Shown here in pieces: positions 1-8,469 of a DNA stretch of 64,000 bases. The position numbers were made by a program, and so were the translations under genes. Origin of the DNA: Mucilaginibacter myungsuensis (GTDB taxonomy: Bacteria > Bacteroidota > Bacteroidia > Sphingobacteriales > Sphingobacteriaceae); NCBI RefSeq assembly GCF_015222005.1, contig NZ_JADFFL010000004.1, forward strand, positions 62,001-126,000, read 5' to 3'. Within the stretch, counting starts at the first letter, position 1; every line of letters starts with the position of its first letter. The notes under the pieces are model-generated. The model had not been told where the DNA came from. It did no database searches and saw only the letters and a program-made list of their open reading frames with translations.

Positions 1-243
1 TCCCGATACAGAAGCTTTATAGGTCATGGCGCGCGAAAGGCGCATAACGTCGGACAGGGCATCGGCCTCGCTTTTGTAATTCCACATGCGTACACCGCCC
101 AATGCAGGACCTAATGTGGTATCATGAATAGCGATGATGGCTTTAAGACCTGTCTCGGGGTCGTTGCAGAACACTATCTTTTGATGCCCGAAAGCATCAA
201 GCTGGCTAAAAACAGATAAATTGTTGGTGTCGGGTACGGGCAT
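1..243 (-). CDS. Glu/Leu/Phe/Val dehydrogenase, N-terminal part (runs off left edge)
   Basis: Only the first 81 codons lie in the window, starting at ATG 243-241 on the minus strand. The translation contains [10 protein letters not shown] followed by an SRAMTYKAS stretch. Both are hallmarks of the N-terminal substrate domain of amino-acid dehydrogenases (leucine, phenylalanine and glutamate dehydrogenase superfamily), which reversibly deaminate amino acids with NAD(P). The catalytic and Rossmann parts are outside the window, so the substrate cannot be assigned; leucine dehydrogenase-like is the best guess because of the short N-terminus. A consensus Bacteroidota promoter lies just upstream, so it probably has its own transcript. 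Confidence 0.85.
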   Translation of the reverse strand, partial: MPVPDTNNLSVFSQLDAFGHQKIVFCNDPETGLKAIIAIHDTTLGPALGGVRMWNYKSEADALSDVMRLSRAMTYKASVSG

Positions 244-268
244 TCTGTTTCGGCAGTCTAATTCGGCA

Positions 269-299
269 CAAAAGTAGGTGTTTTTTTAACGCAAGCAAA
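269..299 (-). promoter_or_regulatory. Bacteroidota-type promoter of the amino-acid dehydrogenase
   Basis: Read on the minus strand there is TTTG (299-296), a 19-bp spacer and TACTTTTG (276-269). This is a full match to the Bacteroidota -33/-7 consensus. The predicted start of transcription is near 262, leaving about 20 nt of leader before the ATG at 243. Confidence 0.6.
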
Positions 300-355
300 T
301 CTTTTAAGAATAGAATAGCCTAAATGCGGGATAACTCGGTGTTTTAACAACAATG

Positions 356-1354
356 TTAATACTCCAAATACTTCCTCACCTTCAATTGCACAGCATCGCC
401 CTCTTTAAAGCGGTCCAGATGAGCGTTCATGATACGGATGCTCAGATTGCCGTTCTGAACCAGCAACTCTTCATAAAATCCTTTAAATAAGATCTGCTTT
501 ACCTGCCATTGTTTGTCGGTATAGCATTCTGTAACCGATACCCAGTCGGGGTAGATCACTACATTATCCTTTGCAGCGGTTATACCGCATAAGATCGCCT
601 CCTCTTTGGTGAGTATGTTACAATTGGTTAGCAGGCGGGCGGTATAAAGATGCTGCGGATCATTATACAAATCTTTAGGGTGACCGCGTTCTAATATCTC
701 GCCGTCTCTTAATACGATCAGATCGTCAGCCATCGACAACACTTCGGCAGGATCGTGGGATACCATCAGAACTGTCAAGCCTGTCTCGCGCACCACTTTG
801 CGGATATCCTGTTGCAAACCTTCACGGAAAGAGGTGTCTACCTGATTGAATGGCTCATCTAACAACAACACCTGCGGTTGTGTCACCAAAGCGCGTGCAA
901 TGGCCACACGCTGGCGCTCTCCCCCACTCAGATCGGCCACGCGTTTGTCGGCAATACGTTTCATGTTCAACTGCTCTATCACTTCGCCTGTTTTGCGGTG
1001 CTTGGCGTCGATGTCTGTGTTTGGTAATAAGACCGATATATTCTCATACACCTTGGCAAAGATGTTCATGTCGTCGGTCTGCTGGGTCACCATTTTCATA
1101 GCGTCGTGACCGGGGATCAATTTTTCTGTCGGTCCCCAAACACGTTCGCCTTTAAAATAGGCCGCACCGGTATCGGGTGTGATCAGGCCGAAGATCATGT
1201 GTAGCAAGGTAGTTTTACCACTGCCGCTCGCCCCAATAATGGCGGTGATCTTTCCTTTGGCTATCTCCAGATCGGTAGGTTTTAAACCAGCCGCAGTAGC
1301 GCCTTTGTATATTTTAGATATTCCTTGAGTATTTAGAAATGGAGTGTCTGCCAT
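356..1354 (-). CDS. ABC transporter ATP-binding protein (importer type)
   Basis: 332-residue ATPase from ATG 1354; a TTG three codons upstream is less likely. Walker A GASGSGKT is at about residues 41-48, followed by the signature LSGGERQR, the Walker B run VLLLDEPF and the switch region VLMVSHD. The C-terminal ~100 residues form a separate domain resembling the OB/TOBE-like regulatory domain of PotA/CysA/FbpC-type importers. No permease or binding protein is adjacent, so the substrate is unknown. The upstream sequence holds TATATTTG (1368-1361 on the minus strand) only 7 nt from the ATG, which could give a leaderless mRNA, but a -33 element at proper distance is not evident. Confidence 0.88.
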   Translation of the reverse strand: MADTPFLNTQGISKIYKGATAAGLKPTDLEIAKGKITAIIGASGSGKTTLLHMIFGLITPDTGAAYFKGERVWGPTEKLIPGHDAMKMVTQQTDDMNIFAKVYENISVLLPNTDIDAKHRKTGEVIEQLNMKRIADKRVADLSGGERQRVAIARALVTQPQVLLLDEPFNQVDTSFREGLQQDIRKVVRETGLTVLMVSHDPAEVLSMADDLIVLRDGEILERGHPKDLYNDPQHLYTARLLTNCNILTKEEAILCGITAAKDNVVIYPDWVSVTECYTDKQWQVKQILFKGFYEELLVQNGNLSIRIMNAHLDRFKEGDAVQLKVRKYLEY

Positions 1355-1428
1355 GGACTGCAAATATACGTTAAAACAAAAAGGCCGCCATATAGGCAGC
1401 CTTTGATATTGATGATCTTGTGAAATTA

Positions 1429-2364
1429 TTAGAATCCTACCGTTAAACCAACGTTCATGTTCTTCAAGCCCCTTTGCGCTTCGGTATCGAACATATCGTT
1501 AAAGTAATATTTAGCGAACAGACCGAAGCCACCATGGCCTACACGGGCAACCGCACCGTAACGGAATTTGGTAAAGTGGTATGGATAGTTCATTTTTTGT
1601 TTGCCATACTCATCGCTGATCTGTTTTACACGACCGGTAAGCAATACGCCGAACTCCGGGCCGAATACATAGTGCCATCTGTCGCCGCCTTTGTCATCAT
1701 TGCTGCGGAAATCGAACATTACCGGGATACGCAAATAGGCTGATGAAAAACGGTTCTTTTTATAGTCGACATTGTCTTGAGTGTATTTCAGGCCGCTCAT
1801 ATCAGGTGTACGTGTGATGGTGATATCCTCACGCAGGCGGAACAACTCCCAGTCGAAACCGGTCGCCATGTACATTTTAAAAGTACTATTGAAACGGTAA
1901 CCGGCCTGGAACACATCAAAACCTACATTGCTGCTCTTCCAAGAACGATATCTCAGGAACTCGTTGGTTGGCGATAGTCGGGTGCTACCATTGTCTATCA
2001 TGGTAGCCAAACCCAGATCAAAACGAGAGAAGGTAAGGCCCCAGCTAAAGCCCGGCGCTTTTGAAACCTTTTTACGGGTACTGTCGCGTTTACCGCCGAA
2101 GTTTACCGAAAAGGTTGGCTTGCGGGAGATAGTAGTATTAGATTCTTGAACCGAGTCGACCACTTTACCTTCAGAAAGCGTGAGGGTTGTTTTAGTGGTC
2201 TTCACGGAGTCTATCCTCGAACCATTTTTAATAGTTGTGACCTTCAGCGTATTGGTCTTAACAACTTTGGTAGAGTTATCGGTTTTAATGGTGTCGGTTT
2301 TGGTTTGAGCGAACACACCGGTGGCTGCCGCAGCCATTAGGGCGGTAAAAATTAAGCGTTTCAT
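1429..2364 (-). CDS. outer-membrane beta-barrel protein with Lys/Thr-rich N-terminal segment
   Basis: 311 residues. A signal peptide (about residues 1-20, ending GVFAQ) is followed by a low-complexity stretch rich in T, K, V and S (about 21-100, with repeats such as VKTTKTTLTL). The C-terminal two thirds have alternating hydrophobic/aromatic strands and end in a phenylalanine, as in small porin-family barrels. It is the last gene of a minus-strand set after the ECF sigma factor and a membrane-anchored regulator, 27 bp downstream of the latter. This suggests an envelope function controlled by that sigma factor. No specific ligand can be named. Confidence 0.7.
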   Translation of the reverse strand: MKRLIFTALMAAAATGVFAQTKTDTIKTDNSTKVVKTNTLKVTTIKNGSRIDSVKTTKTTLTLSEGKVVDSVQESNTTISRKPTFSVNFGGKRDSTRKKVSKAPGFSWGLTFSRFDLGLATMIDNGSTRLSPTNEFLRYRSWKSSNVGFDVFQAGYRFNSTFKMYMATGFDWELFRLREDITITRTPDMSGLKYTQDNVDYKKNRFSSAYLRIPVMFDFRSNDDKGGDRWHYVFGPEFGVLLTGRVKQISDEYGKQKMNYPYHFTKFRYGAVARVGHGGFGLFAKYYFNDMFDTEAQRGLKNMNVGLTVGF

Positions 2365-2391
2365 ATAAAGTTGATGGTTATTTTGAATTGA

Positions 2392-3189
2392 TTATTTCTT
2401 TTCTTTTTTGAACGATACGATACCCAGGTTGATGCCCTTGATGGTGTCACCATCCTCGTTATTGGTGAACTCTACGATCTTGTCTTCGCGTCGATCAACC
2501 AAGCCAATGGCCGCATTAAGTAAGCCGCCAAGGCCGCGTATCTTCTGTTTTTTCTCCGGGCTTTGCGAAGCCACTACTACTGCCGGTTTACCGATCTGCT
2601 GCTCAATAGCAGGCACCAATTTGATATCATCAGGAACAACAGCGGTTGTTTTTTGTGTTACAGTAGTTTCGCTCTTCGAAGATTCGACCGCTGCTAAGAT
2701 CTGTTGGGGTTGCGTATTAGCAACTACCGCCGGTGTTGGATCAACAACTGTTGTATTAGGTTGGTTATTCACCGTCGGATCTTGTTTTACTGCCGTATTC
2801 TTCACCGCCGCGATAGCTTGTTTAGACTGCACCTGTACAGCTGGTTTAGTTTGCTGATCTTGTTTTACAGCTTGGTTAACTTCAGGCTGCTCTTCCACAA
2901 TTGTAGGTTGAGGCTGAACCGGTTTAACATCTTGTTTAACGTTAGTTGCCATTTGTTTAGGCTTGTCAGCACTGTTATGCTGGTCACCTTTTGGCCAAAA
3001 CATATAGCTTGCAGTCGCTAAGATCGCCACACTTGCCGCCACTCTTAAGAATGGAAAGCCTGATTTCTTATGCTCATCGGCATCAAGCCCGGCAGCTATG
3101 CCTGCCCAAACGTTACTCGATGGCTCGATCTCGTAATTATCCAGCTGCGAGCGGAATAATTGGTCCATGTCTTTATCTTGCATACTCAT
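2392..3189 (-). CDS. membrane-anchored anti-sigma-like regulator
   Basis: 265 residues from ATG 3189, whose coding region overlaps the 3' end of the sigma gene by 17 nt. Residues 1-43 are cytoplasmic and acidic, with the NVWAGIAAGLD pattern seen at the N-terminus of Bacteroidota anti-sigma-like proteins. A single membrane helix lies at about 45-65, followed by a long Q/V/K/P-rich periplasmic linker to about 190 and a short basic/acidic tail. The layout (cytosolic helix, one TM, periplasmic domain) and the translational overlap argue that it restrains the upstream ECF factor. The function is inferred from context because no strong domain motif is visible. Confidence 0.6.
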   Translation of the reverse strand: MSMQDKDMDQLFRSQLDNYEIEPSSNVWAGIAAGLDADEHKKSGFPFLRVAASVAILATASYMFWPKGDQHNSADKPKQMATNVKQDVKPVQPQPTIVEEQPEVNQAVKQDQQTKPAVQVQSKQAIAAVKNTAVKQDPTVNNQPNTTVVDPTPAVVANTQPQQILAAVESSKSETTVTQKTTAVVPDDIKLVPAIEQQIGKPAVVVASQSPEKKQKIRGLGGLLNAAIGLVDRREDKIVEFTNNEDGDTIKGINLGIVSFKKEKK

Positions 3190-3748
3190 AGCGGTTGCCC
3201 TCCATTTTTTCTACTTGTTCTTTTAATATACCCCGCGCCCTCGACAATTGCGATTTCGACGCGCCTTCTGTAATGCCTGCTATCTCGGCTATTTCCTTAT
3301 GCGAATAACCTTCTAAAGCGTACAGGTTAAACACCATGCGGTAACCCGGCGATAGTTTTTGTATTAGGTTCATCAGATCCTTAGCGTCCAGGTTAGAGGC
3401 CGCCAAAGGATTCACCGACCCCTCGTAACCCGACTCCTCAATATCCACAACCTGCATCATCTTATGATGTTTGCGATAGTACTCGATAGAACTGTGAACC
3501 ATTATCCTGCGGATCCAGCCTTCAAAAGAACCATCGCCACGGTAGTCGTCCATCTTTTTGAAAACCTTGATAAAGCCGTTCTGCAACATATCCTCAGCCT
3601 CCATCCTATCCACAGCGTAACGCATGCACACGGCCAGCATCTTGCTTGCAAATTGTTTGTAGAGCAGCTCCTGCGCTTTACGGTCGCCCGTTTTGCAGCG
3701 TTTGATCAGCTCTTCAACTGTAATATGTTTTGGTTGTAAAAACATCAT
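3173..3748 (-). CDS. ECF-type RNA polymerase sigma-70 factor
   Basis: 191 residues. The sigma region 2 signature (RYAVDRMEAEDMLQNGFIKVF, then DYRGDGSFEGWIRRI) spans about residues 40-85. Region 4, with the helix-turn-helix GYSHKEIAEIAGITEGASKS, is at about 143-165. Two adjacent ATGs (3748, 3745) are possible starts. It is first in a three-gene set with the membrane-anchored regulator and a barrel protein, the usual arrangement for cell-surface signalling in this phylum. No -7 consensus of the housekeeping type is clear upstream, so autoregulation is possible. Confidence 0.9.
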   Translation of the reverse strand: MMFLQPKHITVEELIKRCKTGDRKAQELLYKQFASKMLAVCMRYAVDRMEAEDMLQNGFIKVFKKMDDYRGDGSFEGWIRRIMVHSSIEYYRKHHKMMQVVDIEESGYEGSVNPLAASNLDAKDLMNLIQKLSPGYRMVFNLYALEGYSHKEIAEIAGITEGASKSQLSRARGILKEQVEKMEGNRYEYAR

Positions 3749-3841
3749 TTGTAGGTAAGATGACCGAAGCCGCGAAATGGTTGCATGGGATGTTAAAAAA
3801 TTTAAATAAATTATTTTGTTATAAATTTAGGCTTTTGAACG

Positions 3842-4390
3842 ATGCATACAGCAATGGCAGCAGACATTAACAATTTCCCGACCCTATTCACAGAACGCTT
3901 GGTATTAAGAAAGCTTAATGCTTCAGATGTTGGTCAATTAGCGAAACTTCGTTCTGATGAAAATGTGAACCAATATCTCGGCCGCCCATCAACCTGCACA
4001 AACGAGGATGCCGAAGCATTCATAAGCAAGATCAATGGTTTTGTGGATGCTGGTCAAAGCTATTACTGGACGATCACCTTAAAGGACATTGATGATTTGA
4101 TCGGTACGATATGTTATTACAATATCTCACCCGACAAAACCCAAGCGGAATTGGGTTACGAGTTACTGCCCGAATATCAAGGCAAAGGCATAATGCGGGA
4201 GGCGATCAAAAAAGTGATCAGCTTTGGCAAAACTGACCTTGACTTTAATATCATCACCGCGTTACCTACTCCGGATAACGGGCCGTCTGTAAAGCTTTTA
4301 GAAAGAGTAGGTTTTAAATTAGATGAGACATCTCAATACGTCAGCAAAGAAGAATCAGGAGAACAGGTAGTGTACGTACTGCTGAGTTGA
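3842..4390 (+). CDS. GNAT family N-acetyltransferase (RimJ/RimL-like)
   Basis: 182 residues. It begins with FTERLVLRKLNASDVGQLAKL, the typical N-terminus of Acetyltransf_3 (RimJ/L-type) proteins. The acetyl-CoA binding loop appears as ELLPEYQGKGIMREAI (about residues 103-118), followed by NGPSVKLLERVGFK. Start at ATG 3842 or ATG 3854. It acetylates an amino group of an unknown protein or small molecule. It is transcribed alone, divergent from the sigma factor gene and convergent with the HemJ-like gene, whose stop codon is 4 nt away. Confidence 0.88.
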   Translation: MHTAMAADINNFPTLFTERLVLRKLNASDVGQLAKLRSDENVNQYLGRPSTCTNEDAEAFISKINGFVDAGQSYYWTITLKDIDDLIGTICYYNISPDKTQAELGYELLPEYQGKGIMREAIKKVISFGKTDLDFNIITALPTPDNGPSVKLLERVGFKLDETSQYVSKEESGEQVVYVLLS

Positions 4391-4393
4391 GCG

Positions 4394-4927
4394 TTATTTC
4401 TTCTCCCTGATCCTTTTGTAGAGTTTCACCGCCATCATCAGTATCACACTTAATAGGACGATACCGATCACACCAAAGATCCAATTAACAGCATTCTTCA
4501 ACACTGCTAAGAAAACGATCGCGAATAAAAAAATGGTGGCCACCTCGTTCCAAATACGGAGTTGGGTCGATGTCCATTTAAAGATGCCGTTACGCATCTC
4601 TTTCATTTTATTTTGACAGATGTGCTGATAAATGGCTAAACCCACAACAAAGCATAGCTTAACATGCAGCCACGGCATCTGCAGCCATCCCGGACTTAAA
4701 CAAAGCATCGTAACAGCCGATGCTACCACTAAACAAACTGACGGTATAGTAATGATCCACCACAGCTTACTCTCCATCACCTCGAACTGCTTAGACAGTA
4801 TCGTGCGGTCAGGTTCGGGCTTGTCCTGAGCTTCGGTATGGTAAATAAACAGGCGTACAATGTAGAATAGCCCCGCCATATAGCAGACCACAAAAATAAT
4901 GTGTATGGCTAAAACGTAGTTGTACAT
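4394..4927 (-). CDS. hemJ: HemJ-like protoporphyrinogen oxidase / CopD family membrane protein
   Basis: 177 residues with four hydrophobic helices (about 4-24, 55-77, 87-105, 130-170). Features of the HemJ (UPF0093) family are visible: an N-terminal helix with a histidine (VLAIHIIFVVCYMAGLFYI), WLHVKLCFV and LRIWNEVATIFLFAIVFLAVLK. HemJ oxidises protoporphyrinogen IX to protoporphyrin IX in the inner membrane. The assignment is strengthened by its place at the end of a run of heme genes, with hemE next upstream on the same strand. A palindromic element separates the two genes. Confidence 0.8.
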   Translation of the reverse strand: MYNYVLAIHIIFVVCYMAGLFYIVRLFIYHTEAQDKPEPDRTILSKQFEVMESKLWWIITIPSVCLVVASAVTMLCLSPGWLQMPWLHVKLCFVVGLAIYQHICQNKMKEMRNGIFKWTSTQLRIWNEVATIFLFAIVFLAVLKNAVNWIFGVIGIVLLSVILMMAVKLYKRIREKK

Positions 4928-4937
4928 CTGAATAGTT

Positions 4938-5019
4938 TGTCATTGCGAGGTACGAAGCGATCGCGGACTTTGCATAATCGCTCTTTGGGTGTGCGATCGC
5001 TTCGTACCTCGCAATGACA
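4938..5019. repeat. palindromic repeat, REP-like (family A, copy 1)
   Basis: Two perfect 27-bp inverted arms (4938-4964 and 4993-5019) flank a 28-bp loop. The arm core is TCATTGCGAGGTACGAAG. A second, less perfect copy lies at 9797-9877 and shares the arm and the GCGGACTT bases that follow it. The element lies between hemE and hemJ and could fold as a hairpin in the transcript. Confidence 0.85.
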
Positions 5020-5028
5020 TTTGGTTAA

Positions 5029-6051
5029 TTAATATTGATATTCCCTAACCACATCAATAGCGTACTTCACGTTATCAAATGGGATATCCGGCATGATGCC
5101 ATGACCAAGGTTAAAAATAAATCCGGGGGTATCCTTCATCCTGTCGAACAGGCGGTGGATACGATCTTTGATCACTGCTTTATCAGCATACAGGATATGC
5201 GGATCAAGGTTACCTTGCACGGCGATGTTCTCCGGGAGGCGTTGTTTAATATCTAATAGGTCAACGTTCCAATCAATAGATATCACATCGGGTTTAGCCT
5301 CGGCCATTAATGGTGCAAAAACCGAGCTGCCTTTGCAGAATGATATCACCGGGATATCTTTACGGTTAAGTTGACTGATGATCTGGGCGATATAGTTATG
5401 TGAAAATTCTTTATAGTCATCCCAAGCCAAAGCTTGCGCCCAGCTATCAAAGATCTGGATAGCATTGACACCGGCAGCGATCTGCATGTTCAGGTAATCG
5501 GCAGTGACCTTAGCTATTTTAGCTAAGAGCTGGTGCGCCAATGCAGGCTGGTTATGTATAAATAATTTGGTCAGTTTAAAATCACGCGAAGAACCACCCT
5601 CGATCAGGTAACTCATTACGGTAAAAGGGGCGCCAGCAAAACCGATCAATGGTATACGACCGTTCAAACGTTGTTGGATCACCTTGATCGCATCGGCCAC
5701 GTATTGCAGTTTATCTAAACAATCTATATTTAAAGCGTCCACGTCGGCCTGCGTACGTACCGGATTGGCAAATTTAGGACCAACGCCCTGGGTAAAGCTC
5801 AGATCGCCGCCCATAGCCTCGCCGGTCACTAATATATCCGAGAATAAGATCGCCGCGTCAATATCCAGCAGATTTACCGGCAACATGGTCACGTCGGCCG
5901 CTATCTCGGGGGTTTTGCACATCTCTAAAAAAGAGTATTTGTTTTTGATCTCCCAATACTGCGGCATAAAACGCCCTGCCTGACGCATCATCCATACCGG
6001 TGGGCGTTCTGTCTTTTGTGAAAATGCTGACTTTAAAAATAGATCGTTCAT
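5029..6051 (-). CDS. hemE: uroporphyrinogen decarboxylase
   Basis: 340 residues, the normal length for HemE, which converts uroporphyrinogen III to coproporphyrinogen III in the cytoplasm. The N-terminal signature PPVWMMRQAGRFMPQY and the internal GFAGAPFTVMSYLIEGGSS are the two family patterns. The C-terminal part has VQGNLDPHILYA and FNLGHGIMPDIP. The start is ATG 6051. Upstream lies an 83-bp palindromic element and then the TPR gene, so it may be transcribed with the two-component genes or separately. Confidence 0.97.
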   Translation of the reverse strand: MNDLFLKSAFSQKTERPPVWMMRQAGRFMPQYWEIKNKYSFLEMCKTPEIAADVTMLPVNLLDIDAAILFSDILVTGEAMGGDLSFTQGVGPKFANPVRTQADVDALNIDCLDKLQYVADAIKVIQQRLNGRIPLIGFAGAPFTVMSYLIEGGSSRDFKLTKLFIHNQPALAHQLLAKIAKVTADYLNMQIAAGVNAIQIFDSWAQALAWDDYKEFSHNYIAQIISQLNRKDIPVISFCKGSSVFAPLMAEAKPDVISIDWNVDLLDIKQRLPENIAVQGNLDPHILYADKAVIKDRIHRLFDRMKDTPGFIFNLGHGIMPDIPFDNVKYAIDVVREYQY

Positions 6052-6062
6052 GTGTTCGAGAA

Positions 6063-6145
6063 GAGTATCAAGTATTGAGTATCAAGTATCAAGACTTTTC
6101 TAACTTACTTTTGTCTTGCTACTTGCTACTAACTACTTGCTACTC
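6063..6145. repeat. palindromic element with iterated arms
   Basis: Two 33-bp arms (6063-6095 and 6113-6145) are imperfect reverse complements. Each arm is made of a repeated word: GTATCAA/GTATTGA on the left and CTACTTG/CTACTAA on the right. Arm mismatches are systematic T/G differences at the same position of each word, so one arm seems to have drifted or been homogenised as a unit. It fills nearly the whole hemE to TPR-gene gap. Confidence 0.8.
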
Positions 6146-6148
6146 CAA

Positions 6149-6673
6149 TTATTGGTGTTTCTTAAGTACTTCTTCGATCTGCGAAATTACGCTTTTCATT
6201 TTAGCTGTGGCCTGCGGTTCTTTTTCTTTTGCCATCTGAAGGTAATTTTGGGCCTTATCATATTTCCCGTTGCGGATACTGATGTTGGCCACGTGTACCA
6301 GGGCAGCTACATGGTCGTTCACCGTGCGTAAGGGAAACTGCGCGGCAAGCTCGTAATGTAGCTCGGCAGCTTCAAAATCTTGCTTGTGCATAGCTATGCT
6401 GCCCATAATGAACTCGTAGAAGCCACGGCGTTTTTTACTTAGCCAATTAGGGTTGCTGATCTGCAGTAACAAAGCCTCGGCCTTGGCGTAATTTTTATTG
6501 TGGAAATGCTTTGCGGCGAGGATGATGGGGCCTTCTTTAAAATAGCCCCATATGAGCATCACAACAAAAAGGCCGACAACCGCGGCCAATTCATAAGTGT
6601 GCTGGTATATGAAAAACACCAGCATCACTAAAAATATCGATATAACTAAAAGCCTTGCTTTGTTGGTGAACAT
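6149..6673 (-). CDS. membrane-anchored tetratricopeptide-like protein
   Basis: 174 residues. Two membrane helices (about 7-24 and 28-46) are followed by a soluble helical region. That region has TPR-like A/B helix pairs: HNKNYAKAEALLLQI, MHKQDFEAAELHYELAA and RNGKYDKAQNYLQMAKEKEP. No enzyme motif is present. Its ATG overlaps the stop of the upstream response regulator by 1 nt (TAATG), so the two are translationally coupled. A role as accessory or scaffold to the two-component system is an inference from this coupling. Confidence 0.65.
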   Translation of the reverse strand: MFTNKARLLVISIFLVMLVFFIYQHTYELAAVVGLFVVMLIWGYFKEGPIILAAKHFHNKNYAKAEALLLQISNPNWLSKKRRGFYEFIMGSIAMHKQDFEAAELHYELAAQFPLRTVNDHVAALVHVANISIRNGKYDKAQNYLQMAKEKEPQATAKMKSVISQIEEVLKKHQ

Positions 6674-7377
6674 TAATGCTGATTATCAGTGAACTTATAA
6701 CCTACACCACGGATAGAGTGGAAATATACAGGGTTTTTAGGATCTGGTTCAAAATATTTACGGAAGGTAAGTATGAAATTATCAATGGTACGGGTGGATG
6801 GGTACACATCGTAATTCCAAACGGTCTCCAAGATCTGCTCGCGAGATACGGCATCATTACGGCGCTCGATCAGCAGCTTCAACAGCATGGTCTCTTTCTT
6901 GGTCAGGGCCGTAATAGAGCCATCCTCGTTCACTAACTCGAAAGAGTTAAAGTGGATGGTCTTATCGCCGATCTTGTAACTGTTAAACTCTTTCAGGTCG
7001 TCACCTTTAAGGCTGCGTTTAACCAGATTATTTACACGTAAGATCAGCTCTTCCAGGTTGAAAGGTTTGGTCAGGTAGTCGTCCGCACCTTTCTTCAGAC
7101 CTGATATTTTGTCCTCATTGGTATTCTTGGCGGTCAGGAACATGATCGGCACCTCGGTATTTTCTAAGCGAATGGTCTCAGCAACCACAAAGCCATCAAC
7201 CTCAGGCATCATCACATCAAGGATCACCAGGTTAAAGCGTTCCTCTTTAAATATTTGCAAAGCTTTTTTGCCGTTGTTAGCGGTCGAAACTTTGTAGCCT
7301 TCCAGTTCAAGGTTCAGTTTGATAGCCTCTAACAAGTGTTCTTCGTCTTCGGCTAATAAAATTCTTTTTTTAGACAT
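6673..7377 (-). CDS. OmpR-family response regulator
   Basis: 234 residues. The receiver domain (about 1-120) has the acidic pair at residues 10-12, phosphoacceptor Asp54 in VILDVMMPE and the switch region MFLTAKN. The C-terminal winged helix (about 135-232) has LTKKETMLLKLL and the recognition/wing segment YPSTRTIDNFILTFRKYFE then IRGVGYKF. It is placed between hemL/kinase and hemE. The sensor kinase is the next gene upstream on the same strand, 173 bp away. Targets are unknown; the heme genes around it are obvious candidates. Confidence 0.93.
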   Translation of the reverse strand: MSKKRILLAEDEEHLLEAIKLNLELEGYKVSTANNGKKALQIFKEERFNLVILDVMMPEVDGFVVAETIRLENTEVPIMFLTAKNTNEDKISGLKKGADDYLTKPFNLEELILRVNNLVKRSLKGDDLKEFNSYKIGDKTIHFNSFELVNEDGSITALTKKETMLLKLLIERRNDAVSREQILETVWNYDVYPSTRTIDNFILTFRKYFEPDPKNPVYFHSIRGVGYKFTDNQH

Positions 7378-7550
7378 GATATGTTTTGAATTAATGATCA
7401 GGTAAAATTATTTTAATTTACACTTATCAGTCAATCACTATTCCCGAATGTATAATAGGTATTTTTAATTACAAGCGCATGATAAACGTACGGCAAAGTC
7501 AACTTTTTTATGACATTTTGTCCGACGCGCTTCAATAATTTAACATTTTG
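7378..7550 (-). other. intergenic region between sensor kinase and response regulator
   Basis: 173 bp of AT-rich sequence without an open frame. It is long for two genes of one operon, so a separate promoter for the response regulator is plausible. I found no full TAnnTTTG match on the minus strand. Confidence 0.3.
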
Positions 7551-8420
7551 TCAATTGAACGCTACTTCAAACACGCTTCCCGCAGGTTTATTATCTTTCA
7601 CTACAATATCTGCCTGATGCTTATCCAAAACGGTCTTAACGATGTATAAACCCAATCCGGTACCTTTGGTGTTGCGGGTCTCCTCGCTACCCACACGATA
7701 AAACCTGTCGAATATACGTTGTTTCTCGTGGTCGGCAATACCGATACCTTTATCAGCCACTTGTAGGTAGATCGTGTCATCCTTGCGGAACAGCTTTACC
7801 CCTACCTCATCACAAGGTTTAGAGTATTTGATGGCGTTCTCGATCAGGTTGGTCACTACTGATGTCAGCGCGAACTTATCACCGGTGATTTCCAGTTTAG
7901 GCTCTATCTCGGCATTGATCAGCTGTTGGTTCATATCGCATTTATTGATCTGCAAACGATTAACCACATTATCAACCAAGCCCGAAAGACTGAAACTCTC
8001 TTTAGGGAAAGTGTATGAGCTATTCTCGATCTTAGATGCTAAAAGCATATTCTCAACAAAGTCATCCAAACGTTCAACATCCAGCAAGCATTTCTCGATG
8101 AAATTTTTCACCTGCGCTCTGTCCAGATCACGCTTAGCAATAGTTTGAAGGTATAATTTGATCGATGCCAACGGTGACTTCAACTCGTGTGTTACCGACA
8201 ATAAAAAGTTCTTTTTCTGTTCGTGCAGACGGCGTTCTTTATTGACCGACTTATGCAAACTCCAGGCCCCCAGCGCGAACACGATCAAAAACATCGAGCC
8301 CTCGCTCAGCACCATACTGGTGCGTTGCGGCTGCAACTCTACCAAGCGGTAGCCCCACCAAAACAATTGCGCCAGCGCATACACAATGGTGGCGTAGAAT
8401 ATGATAAACGGACGTTTCAT
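7551..8420 (-). CDS. sensor histidine kinase
   Basis: 289 residues. Two N-terminal membrane helices (about 5-23 and 38-55) flank a very short periplasmic loop of about 15 residues. The dimerisation/phosphoacceptor helix has SVTHELKSPLASIK with His78. The ATP-binding domain shows N box NLIENAIKYS, G1 DKGIGI, F box RFYRVGSEE and G2 GTGLGLYI. The tiny loop implies sensing within the membrane or from a partner rather than a large periplasmic ligand domain. It lies 49 bp after hemL on the same strand and before its response regulator. Confidence 0.92.
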   Translation of the reverse strand: MKRPFIIFYATIVYALAQLFWWGYRLVELQPQRTSMVLSEGSMFLIVFALGAWSLHKSVNKERRLHEQKKNFLLSVTHELKSPLASIKLYLQTIAKRDLDRAQVKNFIEKCLLDVERLDDFVENMLLASKIENSSYTFPKESFSLSGLVDNVVNRLQINKCDMNQQLINAEIEPKLEITGDKFALTSVVTNLIENAIKYSKPCDEVGVKLFRKDDTIYLQVADKGIGIADHEKQRIFDRFYRVGSEETRNTKGTGLGLYIVKTVLDKHQADIVVKDNKPAGSVFEVAFN

Positions 8421-8469
8421 TGTTCAGTTAGCAGTTTTAAGTTTGCAGTGAGCAGTTCCTTTTAACGAC

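Noticed and set aside
846..1109. plus-strand open frames across the ABC ATPase
   Set aside because: They lie antisense to a well-supported gene and have no family-like sequence or start context.
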